From Casuarius casuarius (taxonomy: Eukaryota > Chordata > Aves > Casuariiformes > Casuariidae), in the NCBI GenBank assembly GCA_003342895.1, contig PTFA01000313.1, forward strand, positions 868,001 to 932,000: a DNA stretch of 64,000 nt, read 5' to 3'. Made by a program: the position numbers and the translations under genes. Within the stretch, counting starts at the first letter, position 1, and the number at the start of each line of letters is the position of its first letter. The notes beneath the pieces are model-generated. The model saw only the letters and a program-made list of their open reading frames with translations. It was not told where the DNA came from and searched no databases. Shown here one piece after another: positions 51,640 to 63,222 of the stretch.

Positions 51640-53385
51640 GAATGCAAGTGTGGCCACTTGCTAAACCCTAATTTCTTACTAGTCCTGTTGCTGGGAATTG
51701 TGAGAAGGTCCATATTCCTTGATAGTAAGTATCTTTTCCCTTTTTTAGGAATACTATTTGTTCTGTTAGTACCAATAGGATAAGTAAACAACAAAAGCTT
51801 CACAAAAAGTAAATGAAGAAAAACAGGAAGAGAGGAGAAAGATAAATTCCAAATCCTTGGTTTATGACAAGCAAGCCTTATTGTTCCTTTTTAATATTGT
51901 CTGTTGTTTAACATCATTTGTCACAGAATATTTTTACAGAAAGAACAACTTGTTTTATCCATTTCCTCTTTTTTCCCCCCTTCTAAATCACGTAAGTCTT
52001 GCAACCTAACGCTGAGCAAAATATAACAGCTTTCTTTTGAACTATTATCACCAGAGAAGTTCATTTACACACCAGGGCCGTATTTCCCCAGAACACTTTT
52101 CGTATTACTTCAATGAAGTTCACTGAATCTTAGACACACATTGACATGTTTAAAGAATTCCAGTAAGATCTTAGAGGGATTAATCCACAATACAACTGAA
52201 CAACTGCGATGTAAATTAGACCATGTATCTATCAGCTTTCTGTAGCAAGGTGCTCTGGACTGATTTGGCTGAGTTGTATATAGCTGAACTGCTTTAATTG
52301 CCAAGCTATAGGAAATTGGATGGATTGTGAGAAGTGCCTTTTTTCCAAGGCAGAGCCAAGATTCACTTTGCACTGGCTAGGTCACTTCCCTGAAGCAGAG
52401 GAAACCTGATTCACATCTTTGTGTCAATTAATATTTTATAGAAAACGGGACACAATCAATACGATTAAATTTATTTCTTTGCATTTTGTGTATATTTTGT
52501 GTATAAGACAGGCACCTTCCCGTAAGATCCAAAGGGAGAAGAGCAACTGAGGTACGTGCAGGGATCCAGTGGATCTAAGCTTTGACTCACATACTGAGTG
52601 AAAAGCACATGCATCTGTTTGTGAATCTAAGCTTAGTGATTTAGAAATTGAAGTCCCTAGTTCCTAGCTGGAGAACTTAGAAGCCCAAATTTTATTTAAT
52701 TGTAATGAAAATTAGGTTCCTAGGAGATGAAGTTTCTTGAAAATGGTACTTAAATCTATAACCCACCTTAGACTTGCATAATAGTCTACGTGCATAATAA
52801 TTTACCCTGAAGTAAATTTATTGTCTGGCTATGAGACTGGAAAAGAGGTGCAAAGGCAGTAACTTGGAAGGCTTGAGAACTGACAGTATTTAGTTGGTTT
52901 TTTGGTTTTTGGGGTTTTTTTTACTAAATTGCACATGTCCTGAATTTAGATTTTAAAAAATATATTCAGATTTACAAGTCACTGCTGGAAGACATTGAAT
53001 CTGTTCTATCAGTATGAATTCCCATAAAACATACCATAAATTGTGAGCATCTATGTGTTCATTTAGAACCAGTTTTGTTGCTGTCATACTAAGAAAAAGT
53101 ATAAGAAATAAAATAGAATGCAGAACATATATACCTAGCAGTTTAACAGCCTATGCTATTGGATATGAAGGAAGAAAAAATGAAGTGCTGTGATTTCATG
53201 CAAAGGCTTACCATCATTTAAAGTGAAGGATATGTACTTATTCAGCGATTCAAGAATGCACAGAATAGGAGAGCAGTAGTCAAAGTTCAATAGGCACTCC
53301 ATAGAGTTGCTACAAAGAAGAAGGTTAAAAAGTTATCTCAATGGCATTTAAGACTGCTCTTTGTATCTTGCATTTCAAAGCTCAG
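51640..53385. other. Non-coding stretch upstream of the integrase relic
   Basis: No gene is recognisable. I searched for readable pieces of gypsy reverse transcriptase, RNase H or the integrase HHCC zinc finger before 53390 and saw none. The longest minus-strand frame (52110-52373, 87 codons) has no motif. Confidence 0.55.
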
Positions 53386-53389
53386 CAGA

Positions 53390-53745
53390 TTCACAACAGC
53401 TGCAGTAGTGGCAATATAGACTATCCTACTATAAAATAAATAAATAAATCATAAGGGAATTGTTCACTGCATATGGTTTGCCAGAGGAAATTGTCTCAGC
53501 CAATGGTTCACAGTTTATTTCAGAAGAATTTGACACGTTGTTAGGTCTAAATGCAATGAAGTATGACAAAGTTGCTTCATTTCACCAAGCATCAAATGGA
53601 GCAGGGGAATATTTTGTTCAAGCCATTAACCAGACAATCTCACTAACAATAGGTTATCAGGAAACTGGAGTTTGTTTGGTTACTTTTTTTCTTTTTTCTT
53701 TTGGTACAAAAAGCTCTGTATGTCACAACAAATGAAACATTTGGT
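53390..53745 (+). mobile_element. Ty3/gypsy-type integrase core relic
   Basis: The main frame (about 53451-53735) reads like the catalytic core of Ty3/gypsy integrases. It has LFTAYGLPEEIVS before a conserved NGSQF box, then a FHQASNG-x-GE box followed by FVQ. In intact integrases the NG box is preceded by the second catalytic Asp; here that position is Ala. The third catalytic residue, Glu, is kept exactly 35 residues later, the canonical D-35-E spacing. The core continues in other frames: upstream FTTAAVVAI (53390-53416), then a stop and an AT-rich (taaa)n filler at 53430-53448; downstream YVTTNETFG (53719-53745), a decayed form of the usual TG-x-x-PF region. The frame breaks, stop codons and lost Asp show a dead fragment. 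I found no LTRs, protease or reverse transcriptase nearby. A relic of a domesticated integrase gene (GIN-like) is an alternative. Confidence 0.85.
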
Positions 53746-53889
53746 TAGTGGTTCTTAAGTAGCAATACAAGAACAGTATTTTTCTTTTTTTTCTATTGTT
53801 TAAATTTTCCCATGTGATATCTAAAAAATTGTTTTAGAGAGTATTAACCTGCTCAGAAATCCTCATTCTTTAGCCATTAGTTAAAAGTA

Positions 53890-53915
53890 AATGGTTATAA
53901 ATAATGGTTATAAAT
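53890..53915. repeat. 13-bp perfect tandem duplication
   Basis: aatggttataaat is repeated head to tail at 53890-53902 and 53903-53915, about 150 bases downstream of the integrase relic. Confidence 0.93.
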
Positions 53916-53919
53916 ACAT

Positions 53920-54845
53920 AACACAAGCATGAGAGAGTATGTATGATATACATATGAAACATTCACAAAAGATAGCATGCTCTAAACACAGTAACTGTTA
54001 AGAGTATGTGCATACATTTCCTTTTTAAAAGAAGTTTAAAGAGGGAAAACAGAGAGTTCAAGTGACCTGTAACTGGTGTGTGTGTAGGACAGCAGACAAT
54101 GCAGACTATCTGCAAAGCTATTTGAAATTATTTATAAGAACTGATCAATTGATCTTAAATTATTGGGTAATCTAGATTTACGACATGCTTCATAGAAGAC
54201 TTGATAATTTTACTCATGACAGGTAACAGCTGTTGAAATAGAAGTAGTCCTGCTAAGCAAAATCTCTTGAAGAATATCAGCAATATAATATATTTCAGAG
54301 ATTTTTATTTTATTGAGGTTATTTTTATAAGTCCATGCTCAATGCCTTGTGATTTTTAAGAGTCAAACCATGCAAGATCCAGGAGGTAAATATTATATTA
54401 GAACATTGTAACTAGTAATTTATATCAACATAGAATGACTTAGTTTTGCGCTCCCAGTGTATCAGAGCTTTCACATGTTACCAGTTTTCCACTTCAGAAT
54501 TTACTGAATAGGTTACTTTAGTTCTCCATTAACTTGTTACACACAAAGTCATACATGGGCAAAAGGAACACACTGTATATGCAAAGCCAAGAATTTATTG
54601 TTAGTCCAACCAATGTCTTAGCAGTCTAATCAAAAATTACTATTAGGACGGCTACAATGATACTAACACAGTTCGAGTTACATGCAGTTAAAATGCTATC
54701 TACACAGACTTTCCAGTATCTACCTCTTTCTCTGGTGTTATGCTCACCCTCCCACTATCCCTCTGGATCATAAGATCAGTGGTTCCAGTCTGATGGAAGG
54801 GTGGTTACAGTGAGTTTTCAGCAAACAGAGTCCTTTGCTAGGAGG
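53920..54845. other. AT-rich stretch between integrase relic and CR1
   Basis: Nothing recognisable. No LTR-like terminal sequence (TG...CA ends with a polyadenylation signal) could be identified to pair with the integrase relic. Confidence 0.55.
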
Positions 54846-54847
54846 AG

Positions 54848-55527
54848 TATCCTCAGCAAGTTTGCAGATGATACAAAACTGGGAGGAGTGGTGTGGGAGG
54901 GCTGTGCTGCCGGTCAAAGGGGCCTCGACAGGCTGGAGAAACGGGCAGAGAGGAGCCTCAACAAAGGGAAGTGCCAATTCCTGCCCCTGGGGAGGGATAA
55001 CCCCAGGCGCCAGTGCAGGCTGGAGGCCAACTGGCGGGAAAGCAGCTTTGCAGAAGACCTGGGGGTCCTGGTGGACAAGCTGAATACGAGCCAGCAATGT
55101 GCCCTTGTAGCACCCTGGGCTGCATTAGGCAGAGCATGTCAGCAGGTCGAGGGAGGTGATCATTCCCCTCTGCTCAGCACTAGTGAGGCCACAGCTGGAG
55201 TGCTGGATCCGGCGCCGGGCTGCCCAGTATAAGAGGGACATGGACATACTGGAGTGAGTCCAGCAAAGGGCCACGAAGATGGGTAAGGGATTAGGGCATC
55301 TCCCAGGCAAGGAGAGGCTGGGAGAGCCTTGGATCTAAGAGCGATCAAACACATAAACAGTTCTCCCAGAAAGGAAGGTGTAAAGTGGAGTCCTTGGAGA
55401 TGTTCAAAACCTGAACACATGGTCCTGAGCGACCTGCTGTAGCTGGCCCTGCTTTGAGCAGGGTGGGTTGGAGTGAATGATTTCCAGAGATGCCTTCCAC
55501 CCTCAGCAGTTCTGCTTTCCTGTGATG
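54848..55527 (+). mobile_element. CR1 LINE fragment, 5'-truncated, plus strand
   Basis: The start reads as CR1 ORF2: LSKFADDTKLGG, containing the FADD form of the reverse transcriptase active-site box. Next come a DRLEKRAERS segment, KGKCQFLPLG, and EDLGVLVDKLNTSQQCALVA, all typical of the CR1 ORF2 C-terminus. Compared with usual CR1 spacing, material is missing between the box and the DRLE segment and again further on. The nucleotide 3' part follows CR1 order (a cagcaaagggccacgaagatg segment, gtggagtccttggagatg, ctttgagcagggtgggttgg, then a gccttccaccctcagcagttctg terminus and a degenerate tgtgatgttgatgg tail). It is 5'-truncated, with internal deletions and frame breaks. The frame of 143 codons at 54801-55232 is this relic and not a host gene. 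Confidence 0.93.
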
Positions 55528-55800
55528 TTGATGGTTTCTTCCTTCTCAGTCTTGTGTCCCCATGGGGCCATTTTTGTATGCTTGCTAACATTGTCTACAC
55601 CAAGTTCTTTCTTCAATGGTCTGCATTTCTGCATTACATCTGAATTTACCTCATGTGATGTTTTACATTTATTGGATAGTTGGTTTTTGCTTTCTTTGTT
55701 TCCTCTAAAACTTTTTTCACTGCTTTCAAGGCTGCCTTCCTTTGGTGACCGGTATCTAACCACAGGTGAGTTGTTTACAGTCATTGGGCCTCCAGTATCA
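55528..55800 (-). other. Protein-like open segment beside CR1, minus strand
   Basis: A minus-strand frame with a real ATG at 55784 runs 93 codons to 55503; its last few codons lie in the CR1 tail. The part outside the CR1 encodes a hydrophilic, Lys/Glu/Ser-rich peptide of varied composition (SPVVRYRSPKEGS, KKELGVDNVSKHTKM). The open frame continues about 11 codons upstream of the ATG to a TGA. A GAG|gtaaat donor-like site lies inside, and the acceptor options are poor. The plus strand here is pyrimidine-rich, which by itself gives K/E-rich minus-strand frames. A decayed retrocopy or exon cut by the CR1 insertion is possible, as is chance. I do not recognise the protein. Confidence 0.2.
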
Positions 55801-55879
55801 TCATGTGTCTGTGCTTTTCAAGGCCTCTGCTATCATCTTATGCCTGGATGCTTCTGTGCTGGATTTTTATTCTAGGATA

Positions 55880-56080
55880 AAAGATGGTTCATTCTGCACG
55901 GAGTAACTGCCTGTTACTATCTACTGTGTAACAGTACGTGTTGCACCATGCAGTTGTATGAAGAAAGCAGAAATATAAACAACTTGGGTAATAGTCACCT
56001 AGTTGTTAGATAATCGGTGTCGCAAATAAATGAGCTGAAGCAAAACTTCAGGCAGGCAAAAGCTAGTCCAGTCAAAGCCT
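55880..56080. other. Non-coding stretch left of dispersed repeat copy 2
   Basis: Nothing recognisable beyond a possible leftward continuation of the dispersed repeat at 56083-56125 (an aagcct-gaaggcct segment at 56075-56088 resembles aagcctgtcaggcc near 4939). Confidence 0.4.
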
Positions 56081-56082
56081 GA

Positions 56083-56125
56083 AGGCCTGTTCTGTTAGCT
56101 TAACACAAAGCCTGTGGCCTGTTAC
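56083..56125. repeat. Dispersed repeat, copy 2 (possible LTR relic)
   Basis: It shares the exact 19-mer aaagcctgtggcctgttac (56107-56125) with 4995-5013, in the same orientation. Upstream, aggcct and gttagc are conserved, with small insertions relative to copy 1. Element boundaries and family are unknown. Confidence 0.6.
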
Positions 56126-56129
56126 AAGC

Positions 56130-58650
56130 AAAGGTAACACTATATTTACTGAGTTACAGCACAGGGTTAGAAGCTGTATGTTTCCACCTTTTATGGCTGG
56201 AGTGACAAAATATTGGCCTGTTTTTTAAAGCTCAGCCATTTGTGGAGTCAGGGACAAAATTCTTGCTTGCACAGAGGAGGAAGAAGGTTTTGTTCCTTTT
56301 GTCTAATCATATGTGTTAGAAAATGCTGAAGAATGTGGAATAGCGACTGAAGCAAAGAGGAGGCTGAGATGAGAGGGCCAAGTGTAACGAGCAAGTGTGT
56401 CAGCCACGTCATTGCTTGAAAGGCTCTGAAGAGTTTGTTTTGTTGCTTTTTCATTCTGGCCTAGGAGATTGTATGGTGTTACTGTTAAAAGCTGAAATGA
56501 ATGAGAAATAATGGTTTTCTGTAATTTTACATTGAGAACAATAAGAATGTCAGTATCCTGTAGGGATGAGTTATTCAAATAATAGTGAAGATATCAATAC
56601 TTTACTTACATCTCTGCCACTGATTTACTGTGTGACTATATCTGTTTGTCACTGTGTTTTTCCTCTTACTCTTGGTAACATTTAATTAGATCGTATGGGA
56701 GCAGAAATTAATTCTTAGTGCACCCGCATAGTGCACAGTACAATGGTATCTCAAAGACCCTCTAATAATACACCTAATAGTGAAATAAAGATTAATACTC
56801 GGACCTGTTTAAATATGTGTGCAAGCTGTGAGAAAATTTTAATCAGCACACTTAGAGCTTTTAAAATTATATTGTAACTTTGCTTGGAAAAATTCTTGGG
56901 AGTGTCTAGTAGAGCTGAGAAACTAGTCTAGGCCTCTGAAAATGAGAAAGTAGGCCTCAATGTGAATAATAATCAAAGGACAATAAATCTTTCAGAGCTA
57001 AGATTTAAATTTTTATTGTTCTTTGAGGCCTGACAGTGCTTTCTAATTTCATTCTTTTGTTTATTTTGCTTGCGATTGGATTTTTCCTTATGTTTTGAAA
57101 TTGCTTTTGGCTTGCAAGACTCAGCAATGAAAAAAAATTCTGTTGATCAGTTTTAGAAAATTGCAGATGGGAAATTCTCATGTGGTCTAAATTGCCATAA
57201 CTGCATAGAAGCGAATATCTCTGTGTGTTTTATAGGTGATAATCTGTATTTATACTCAGATTTGCTGAGGGGGAGAGTTTCATAGAGTCTAGCCCCCCCT
57301 CCCTACCCCCAGATGTGGCACATTTACTCTTCATCTCACAGGATGGCTGTAGAGCGCTGCCCAGTCTCCCTTCTCCTCTGCCTCCATCCCGCTCGTTCGT
57401 ACTGTGGCTGCGTCTGCCTGGTGCAGTACAGTCACCGACAAGCTTAGAACACTACTGAGAGCTTTCTGCAGAATGGCAGTCTTGAAAATCAGCTCAGTCT
57501 ATCTGTATTCTGTCGACAAACAGCTCAGTTAAAGAGCAGTCTGATTTCTTTGGGGACAGCTGTGACTGTCAAGCGCAGTGCTGATGGTAAGGTCACCAAG
57601 GAGACAGTCTTAAATGACAGTGTCATGATCTTGCCAACTGGTTCTTGCCAACCTGCTGGGGCTCCGGCCAAACCCTGCAGCAGGATGGACAGGACAAGTG
57701 CGGATGAAGCCTTTGCCTTGTTGTGGCAAAAGAATAGATCATGGTGAATAGAAATGACTCACAAGACATTGTATTACATTATATTTTGTACGCAGACCTG
57801 AATAATTTTGCTCGACATAGGTGTTCTTAACAGACATTCATATTGATGAATGTGTATTTTTTGCCTATTCATTAAATACACAGATTCTGTGATGTTGTTG
57901 CTGATACTGTTTTTTTCATGTGTTGCCTCATTATTTGCAGCAACTTCAAATTTTTGCATGTAGTTTTATTGATTTACCCTGTTTTCATAGTACATGTTTT
58001 TCACACAGACTCCTCTACTTCTTAGTTTGCATGTAGAAAAAATCCCGTTTGTAGAGGCCATTTCAGGATACATTTTCTAAGATTTAACAGTTCTAAATTT
58101 GAATCACAGAACTTCAAAAGAAGCTCTACTCTCCTTTGTTGAAAAAGTTCAAGTAAGTAAACTCAGAAGAGTAGAGTTCTGTTGCAGGGTAATGTTGGAG
58201 AATTTGTAAAGAAACGTTGTTAATGTCGTGGTGTACCACAAACTCCATTTAACTGAATTAATTATTTGGGAAAATCTATGAAGAGTCATACTCGAGAGAT
58301 TTATTTAAAGAGAAACTGATTTAGTGCAATGCTGAGACTGAAGCTAACCTCTGCCTTAATCTGGACATGTAATTTTCATTAATATTAAAGAGTTGTGTGT
58401 GCACAAACATCAAGGATGCCTGTATCCCTGAGTGCTTAATTGCTGTATTCAAAATCATTCTTCTCCTTACAAAAGACTTAATATTTTGCGATATTGTCTA
58501 AAGTTACACTAGATAGTCTATGCTGTGGGAGAATCAGTTGATGCGTGTTTTTTCTTTTCTTTCAGGAGTTAGTGTTTTAGTGATTTTTTATAAGGAAAGG
58601 TATCTCCCCTCTCTACTCCCATCCTTCCCAAACCCTGAAAAGCTACAGCA
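56130..58650. other. Non-coding stretch
   Basis: No gene is recognisable. A plus-strand frame at 57550-57747 (65 codons, TTG start) contains a peptide of coding-like appearance (VKRSADGKVTKETVLNDS) and a gatg|gtaagg donor-like site at about 57587, but nothing ties it to a known family. A CpG-sparse, slightly GC-richer patch lies at 57.3-57.7 kb. Confidence 0.5.
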
Positions 58651-58651
58651 G

Positions 58652-58785
58652 GCATAGGATAATTCAGGTCGGGAGGGACCTTGGGAAGTCTGTAGTCCAA
58701 CCCATGCTCAAAGCAGGGTCAGCTGTGAGCTCACACCAGGCTCCTTGGGGTTTGGAAGACAGCCGAGGATGGAGACTGCAACAGT
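58652..58785 (-). mobile_element. CR1 3'-end fragment, minus strand
   Basis: ataggataattcaggtcggg, then agggacc, then gtccaacccatgctcaaagc and, further on, gaggatggagactgcaaca match the reverse complement of a CR1 3' terminus. The tgctcaaagcaggg segment is the reverse complement of the same stretch in the plus-strand CR1 at 55.45 kb. Only about 130 bases remain, a severely 5'-truncated copy. The following GC-richer bases to about 59.0 kb do not align to CR1 by eye. Confidence 0.85.
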
Positions 58786-58789
58786 GTAC

Positions 58790-61700
58790 GCAGAGATGTC
58801 CAGATGACAGGAGTTTTGTTAGGATAAATACATACTCTGACTCGTGTGCGCTCCCCTGATGAGTTGCATCTTCAAGCCCCAACCCAAATGGCTTTCGCTT
58901 GCTCTAAGGCAAGTCCATTTGGCTGTGATCAGAATTTAGCCCAGTCAGTAACCCCCAGGGCTGAGCCCTGTCTGAGCAGGGTGGGATACTGGCTGCTTAG
59001 CCAGGTGCTCTGAGCTACTGGTCATGGGTATGGCTGTACCGAAACAAGAGGAATTCGGCATCTTTATTCCCATTGAAGAGGAGTTCAGTTCGCATTTCAC
59101 TAGTCAAAAAGAACTCCAGAGAGTTCAGCAAAGATCTGAATGACTGAATTGTTTCTTTCTTTCTTATGTGCCTGATAAGGGCATATAGGACATATTATAC
59201 GTGACAAGCAAGTATCAGTACTATTAAATTACTAAAACAATCCTTGTACGGAGGATGTTTATAAATATATTCAAATTACAAGTGGGGCTAGTGGTGACCA
59301 TAAGCTCCATCTGTAACTCCGTAGTGCTGTAGCTGTGTAGGTTGGCACTAGGTCAGCTATCTACAGATGTTCTAGTCCTTTCCTTAGCAAGGTCAGAGAC
59401 AGCCGCAGAAATATTTGCACTTTCATTTCAGATCAAAACAGCTTTGCCTTCAAGATGCTTTTGTTCCCACTGAAGTGTGAAAAGCAGCACAAGTTATTTA
59501 AACATGCCCATTTCTAGAAATGCGATAACATACTCTATTGCAGGTATTTTAAGCTTTTATTAGGGTCAATTCCAAAGCTAAGCATTTCAGGGCTGGGTTC
59601 TGCAAATCTTAGCCTGTGTATCTTCTTCCTCTTGCTACATAATTTGATACAGATGTGAGAAACTTTCATCTCATTTAAAGTAATGGAATCACAGTTGTTT
59701 ATTTTATAGGAAATTAGCAAAAGCCTAGTTTAATATCCAGAAAGAATGCTAAATAGTAGGAAATAATAAAAATGAAAATGCCTACCATGTGCTGCTTTGG
59801 GAAGATACAGAGCAATGGTCTAACATTGTGACTGGATTAGAGTGCATTTATTACACATTAGAGTGCATTATTAGATTGGTCCTTGAAGCAACCCTGGATT
59901 TTTCAAAACTGATTATTTTGCTTTTCCATAAGTGTAAGGTTTAGTTGTTATATTTTAGTAAATGAAGCTGCAGTCAACTCAGACATAAATAAAATTATGA
60001 AATATCTTTTCTACGAGGAGAAGAAAGCAGGAATGTAATCACCTAGTGCTGATTACACATACACTGTGGGTATGTTTCTCAGCTGGTGTATTACTGAATA
60101 GAGTGGTGAGACATTGGTGTTTTTAATGTCTCCTAACAGTATATGACAAATGTGTCAGGAATAATTAGATATTGCTAACTACTGAACAGTGGTTAACTCA
60201 CTCACCTGCCAGTACATTTGCCCTTTCTATCTGACAGCTCAAGTTGAATAAATGCTATCGCTGGCTCTGGACCACCACCTGCATGGGGCAGAGAGGTCAG
60301 TGTTTCGCAGCGTAGAGGGAAGGCGCTTTACACCGCGTAGGACTGCAGCTCCGGAGGCGCTACCGTTTGCATGGAACTGCCCAGCTGGTCAGTGACATCC
60401 ACCGGTATCACAGGTTGCCCTCTCGATTAGATGGGTACTAGCCTCGTGTTTTTAACGTAGGTGAAGCATGAACAACTTCAATGAATTAGGAAAAAAGTTT
60501 CTGAAGATTTACCTCTATAGGTATGTATATAGGTCAAGAAATTTTTTCTTACAATTGCCAGGTCCTCAGCTAATGAAAACTTTTCACTGAAGTAAAAAAA
60601 TCTCTACTCTTTTTTGGTATCCATAGATTTAGTCGATTGCGTTGTTTTGAAAAGTGTACAGAACTTCAACTCTTTAGATACATTAAAGCTTACAGACTGC
60701 TCTAAAAATATATGTGAAACTATACTGTACACATCTGTGGTTTTAGAGATTCTGCTGCATTTGTTTTAAATTTGTGAAGTCAGGTTTGCAATATTGAGTT
60801 GACGTAAGGTATTCTTCACACATATCTGCAAGATTACAGTTGCCAATAAAATCAAATTTACAACTGGAATAGAATCGATTAGCTTAGCATCCTTTGGCAA
60901 TGTTGCCAACAATTTACACATTAGGCAGAAAATAAGGTTACATTAAGGGCCAAGCCCCTGCTCCAAATGCTACTGAAATCAATGGATACGTTCACATTGA
61001 CTTCAGAGTCCTGGAAAGCTGCCCAACACTTGGGGTTGGCCATGGGACAAAGAGGCAAGGAGAGAACTCGCATCCTCTGGCAGACACTAGTGCTTTAACA
61101 GTAGGGTTTAGAAGGTAGCAAGGTTTCACTGTGAAAAAATAGGTATATATCTATCAAAAGGGTAGAGAAAGTTTTTTTCTGCAGAGAAATAAATAGATAA
61201 TGCTGTTTCTAAAAATAGCACCTGATTACTGTATTTGGATGCATTGAAATATGCTTCTGTGCTGTGGTTTGTGGTTTGAGATGTGGTGCAGGTATTTCTC
61301 TTCAGGGGAAGAGGAAGGCAACAAGATGAAACAGCATCTTTGCTGAAAGATATTGCCATTTTGTCATGGGAAGGGGTAATTGTGGGGAGGAATGAGCGAT
61401 AAATAGCATTAAGTTCTTTAGTCATATTGTTGTCTGTTTTATTGGAAGACAAATGGGATGGTGGAAAATGGTGGATTCAGAGACGTTCCTGGGGATGTTT
61501 CAACATCAGATTCACTTTTCAAGGGGAGGGAGAGAGAAAGAGAGGGGGACAGACAGGTCAGTCAAAACAAACAAACCAGCAAACTGAGAGGGAAAATAAA
61601 GTAAATTAGCTAGATCATTGTTGCTTTAGGTCTGAAAAGCTTCTATTATTAAATTATTCCCAAAATATTATTGTTCTTTCTTCCTGCTGCTCTTTGATTT

Positions 61701-63220
61701 TAAAAGAATACTGTGTAATCAAGATAAGAAGGTTCTTCTGGTGATATTAATCACTTGCTTTAGACAATCTTATAAAAGGTTCCTGATCCTTATCTGAGTG
61801 CATAATTCTACTATATACTTTGGCATGGCATCCTTATTAGTATGTTTGAGAGAAATACTTACATATAGAAAGACTATTAAATCAGGAAAAATAATGACCC
61901 ACGAGATAAGCTAAGGGTGAACACACAGACATCTCAGTGCAATAGCTGGGTTTATATCTTTCTCTCTCTCCCCTTATGTCTAACCCCATTATTTCAAAAG
62001 ACAGTTCTTATTTTGCTAGTTTTATGACAGGCGTTGCTGAATGCTTAATGCAAATACTCCGTGTGTTCCCTCTCTAGAGCACAGTCACTTTCTTGTTGCA
62101 GATGCAGTTTCTGCCTAAAGCAATGAGGTCTCTTTCTCGCAAAGCCACTACATTTTACTGTAAAATTATGAGTGAATATTAGTGAGTACAGCAGACTGAG
62201 GTGGTCAGTGTAAGTCTCTAGTAATTGAAAACGTAATGGTTTTCTTATTTGAATCTCACATTGCTATTTTTAAAATCCCTTATATTGCCTTTTAATAATA
62301 CTCATGGACATTAGCCTTATCTTTCTGCCACCCCATAAGACATTTATGTTTAAAATGCATTGGAAAATACCAGGAAAATATAAAATCTGTTATAAGCTGC
62401 CAGCAAACACTTGCCTTAAAAATTATTGTAGAAAAAGATAACACAACAAGGATTTAAATCAAGCACAGCTTGATAAAGTGGAACCCTTCTTTGCTTTAAA
62501 AAATAACATCAAGAAGGAATTCTTGGCAGAAAGTAATGTTGAAGACAAAAAAGCCTAAGAGCTGCTTCATGAATATTATGCTCGTGATGCACCTCGATCA
62601 CTGCCATTGTTTAATGTAAGAATCTTGTTGTTTTCCTTAACAAAATTTTTATTATATTGCCTGCCTATAAAATAGAGAATTACTGTTCCATTAAAACCAG
62701 AAGTGCTTTTTGCTCAAGCAATTATTTATTCACATTGATAAATACTAACCAAACAAATGAAAAAAATTACTCATTTTCCAACTGACATGAATGTACTTAG
62801 CACATGTTAAGTATATAAATAACAAATAAATATATTTGTGTTATGCAGCACAACCCTGAGGTCTTGATCCATTAAAGAGAAATTGGGACTTTGTGCTCCC
62901 ATCCATTTGGCAATTGACTGTCCCAGAAGAACATAAAAATAGGAAAAATTACTTATTTTCTTCTTTTTAATTTTCTTAAATCTGTGGGATTCATCTACTT
63001 GCAGGCATTTTCCATTTACTTTTTGTCTAATCTTAAAGGAAAAAGAGGGAAGATATTGTATTTATTTTATGAGTTCATGAAGAAACTAAAGGTTAGAGGC
63101 CAACTGTAAAAACTATTTCATATCCTTTTCTATTAATTTCAAAATTTTCATCATTTGCAGGGTGCAGTGACTTAACATTCATTTGTACTCAGAAGCATAA
63201 GAAGGGCTTAAAATTTCACA
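58790..63220. other. Non-coding stretch
   Basis: No gene is recognisable. It holds a 21-bp-period duplication at 59.84 kb, a short purine-rich tract at 61.52-61.55 kb, and a CpG-richer patch of about 180 bases at 60.27-60.44 kb with roughly a dozen CpGs by hand count. That patch might be a small regulatory element or a decayed repeat. Confidence 0.55.
59836..59869. repeat. 21-bp-period tandem duplication
   Basis: attagagtgcatt occurs at 59836-59848 and again at 59857-59869, with similar ta-rich sequence between and after. Confidence 0.9.
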
Positions 63221-63222
63221 CG

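Noticed and set aside
53451..53735. Integrase frame as an active or intact gene
   Set aside because: It lacks the second catalytic Asp, the upstream part is frameshifted with stops, and no other retrotransposon domains or LTRs are visible.
54801..55232. 143-codon plus-strand open frame
   Set aside because: It is the remains of CR1 reverse transcriptase ORF2 (FADD box, DLGVLVD segment), with deletions, and not a host gene.
57550..57747. 65-codon plus-strand frame with coding-like peptide
   Set aside because: It has a TTG start, no convincing acceptor, no family match and an internal donor-like site without a partner. Not enough to call an exon.
58957..58971. cagggct-g-agccctg palindrome as an element end
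   Set aside because: Short stem, isolated, and no matching partner or target duplication.
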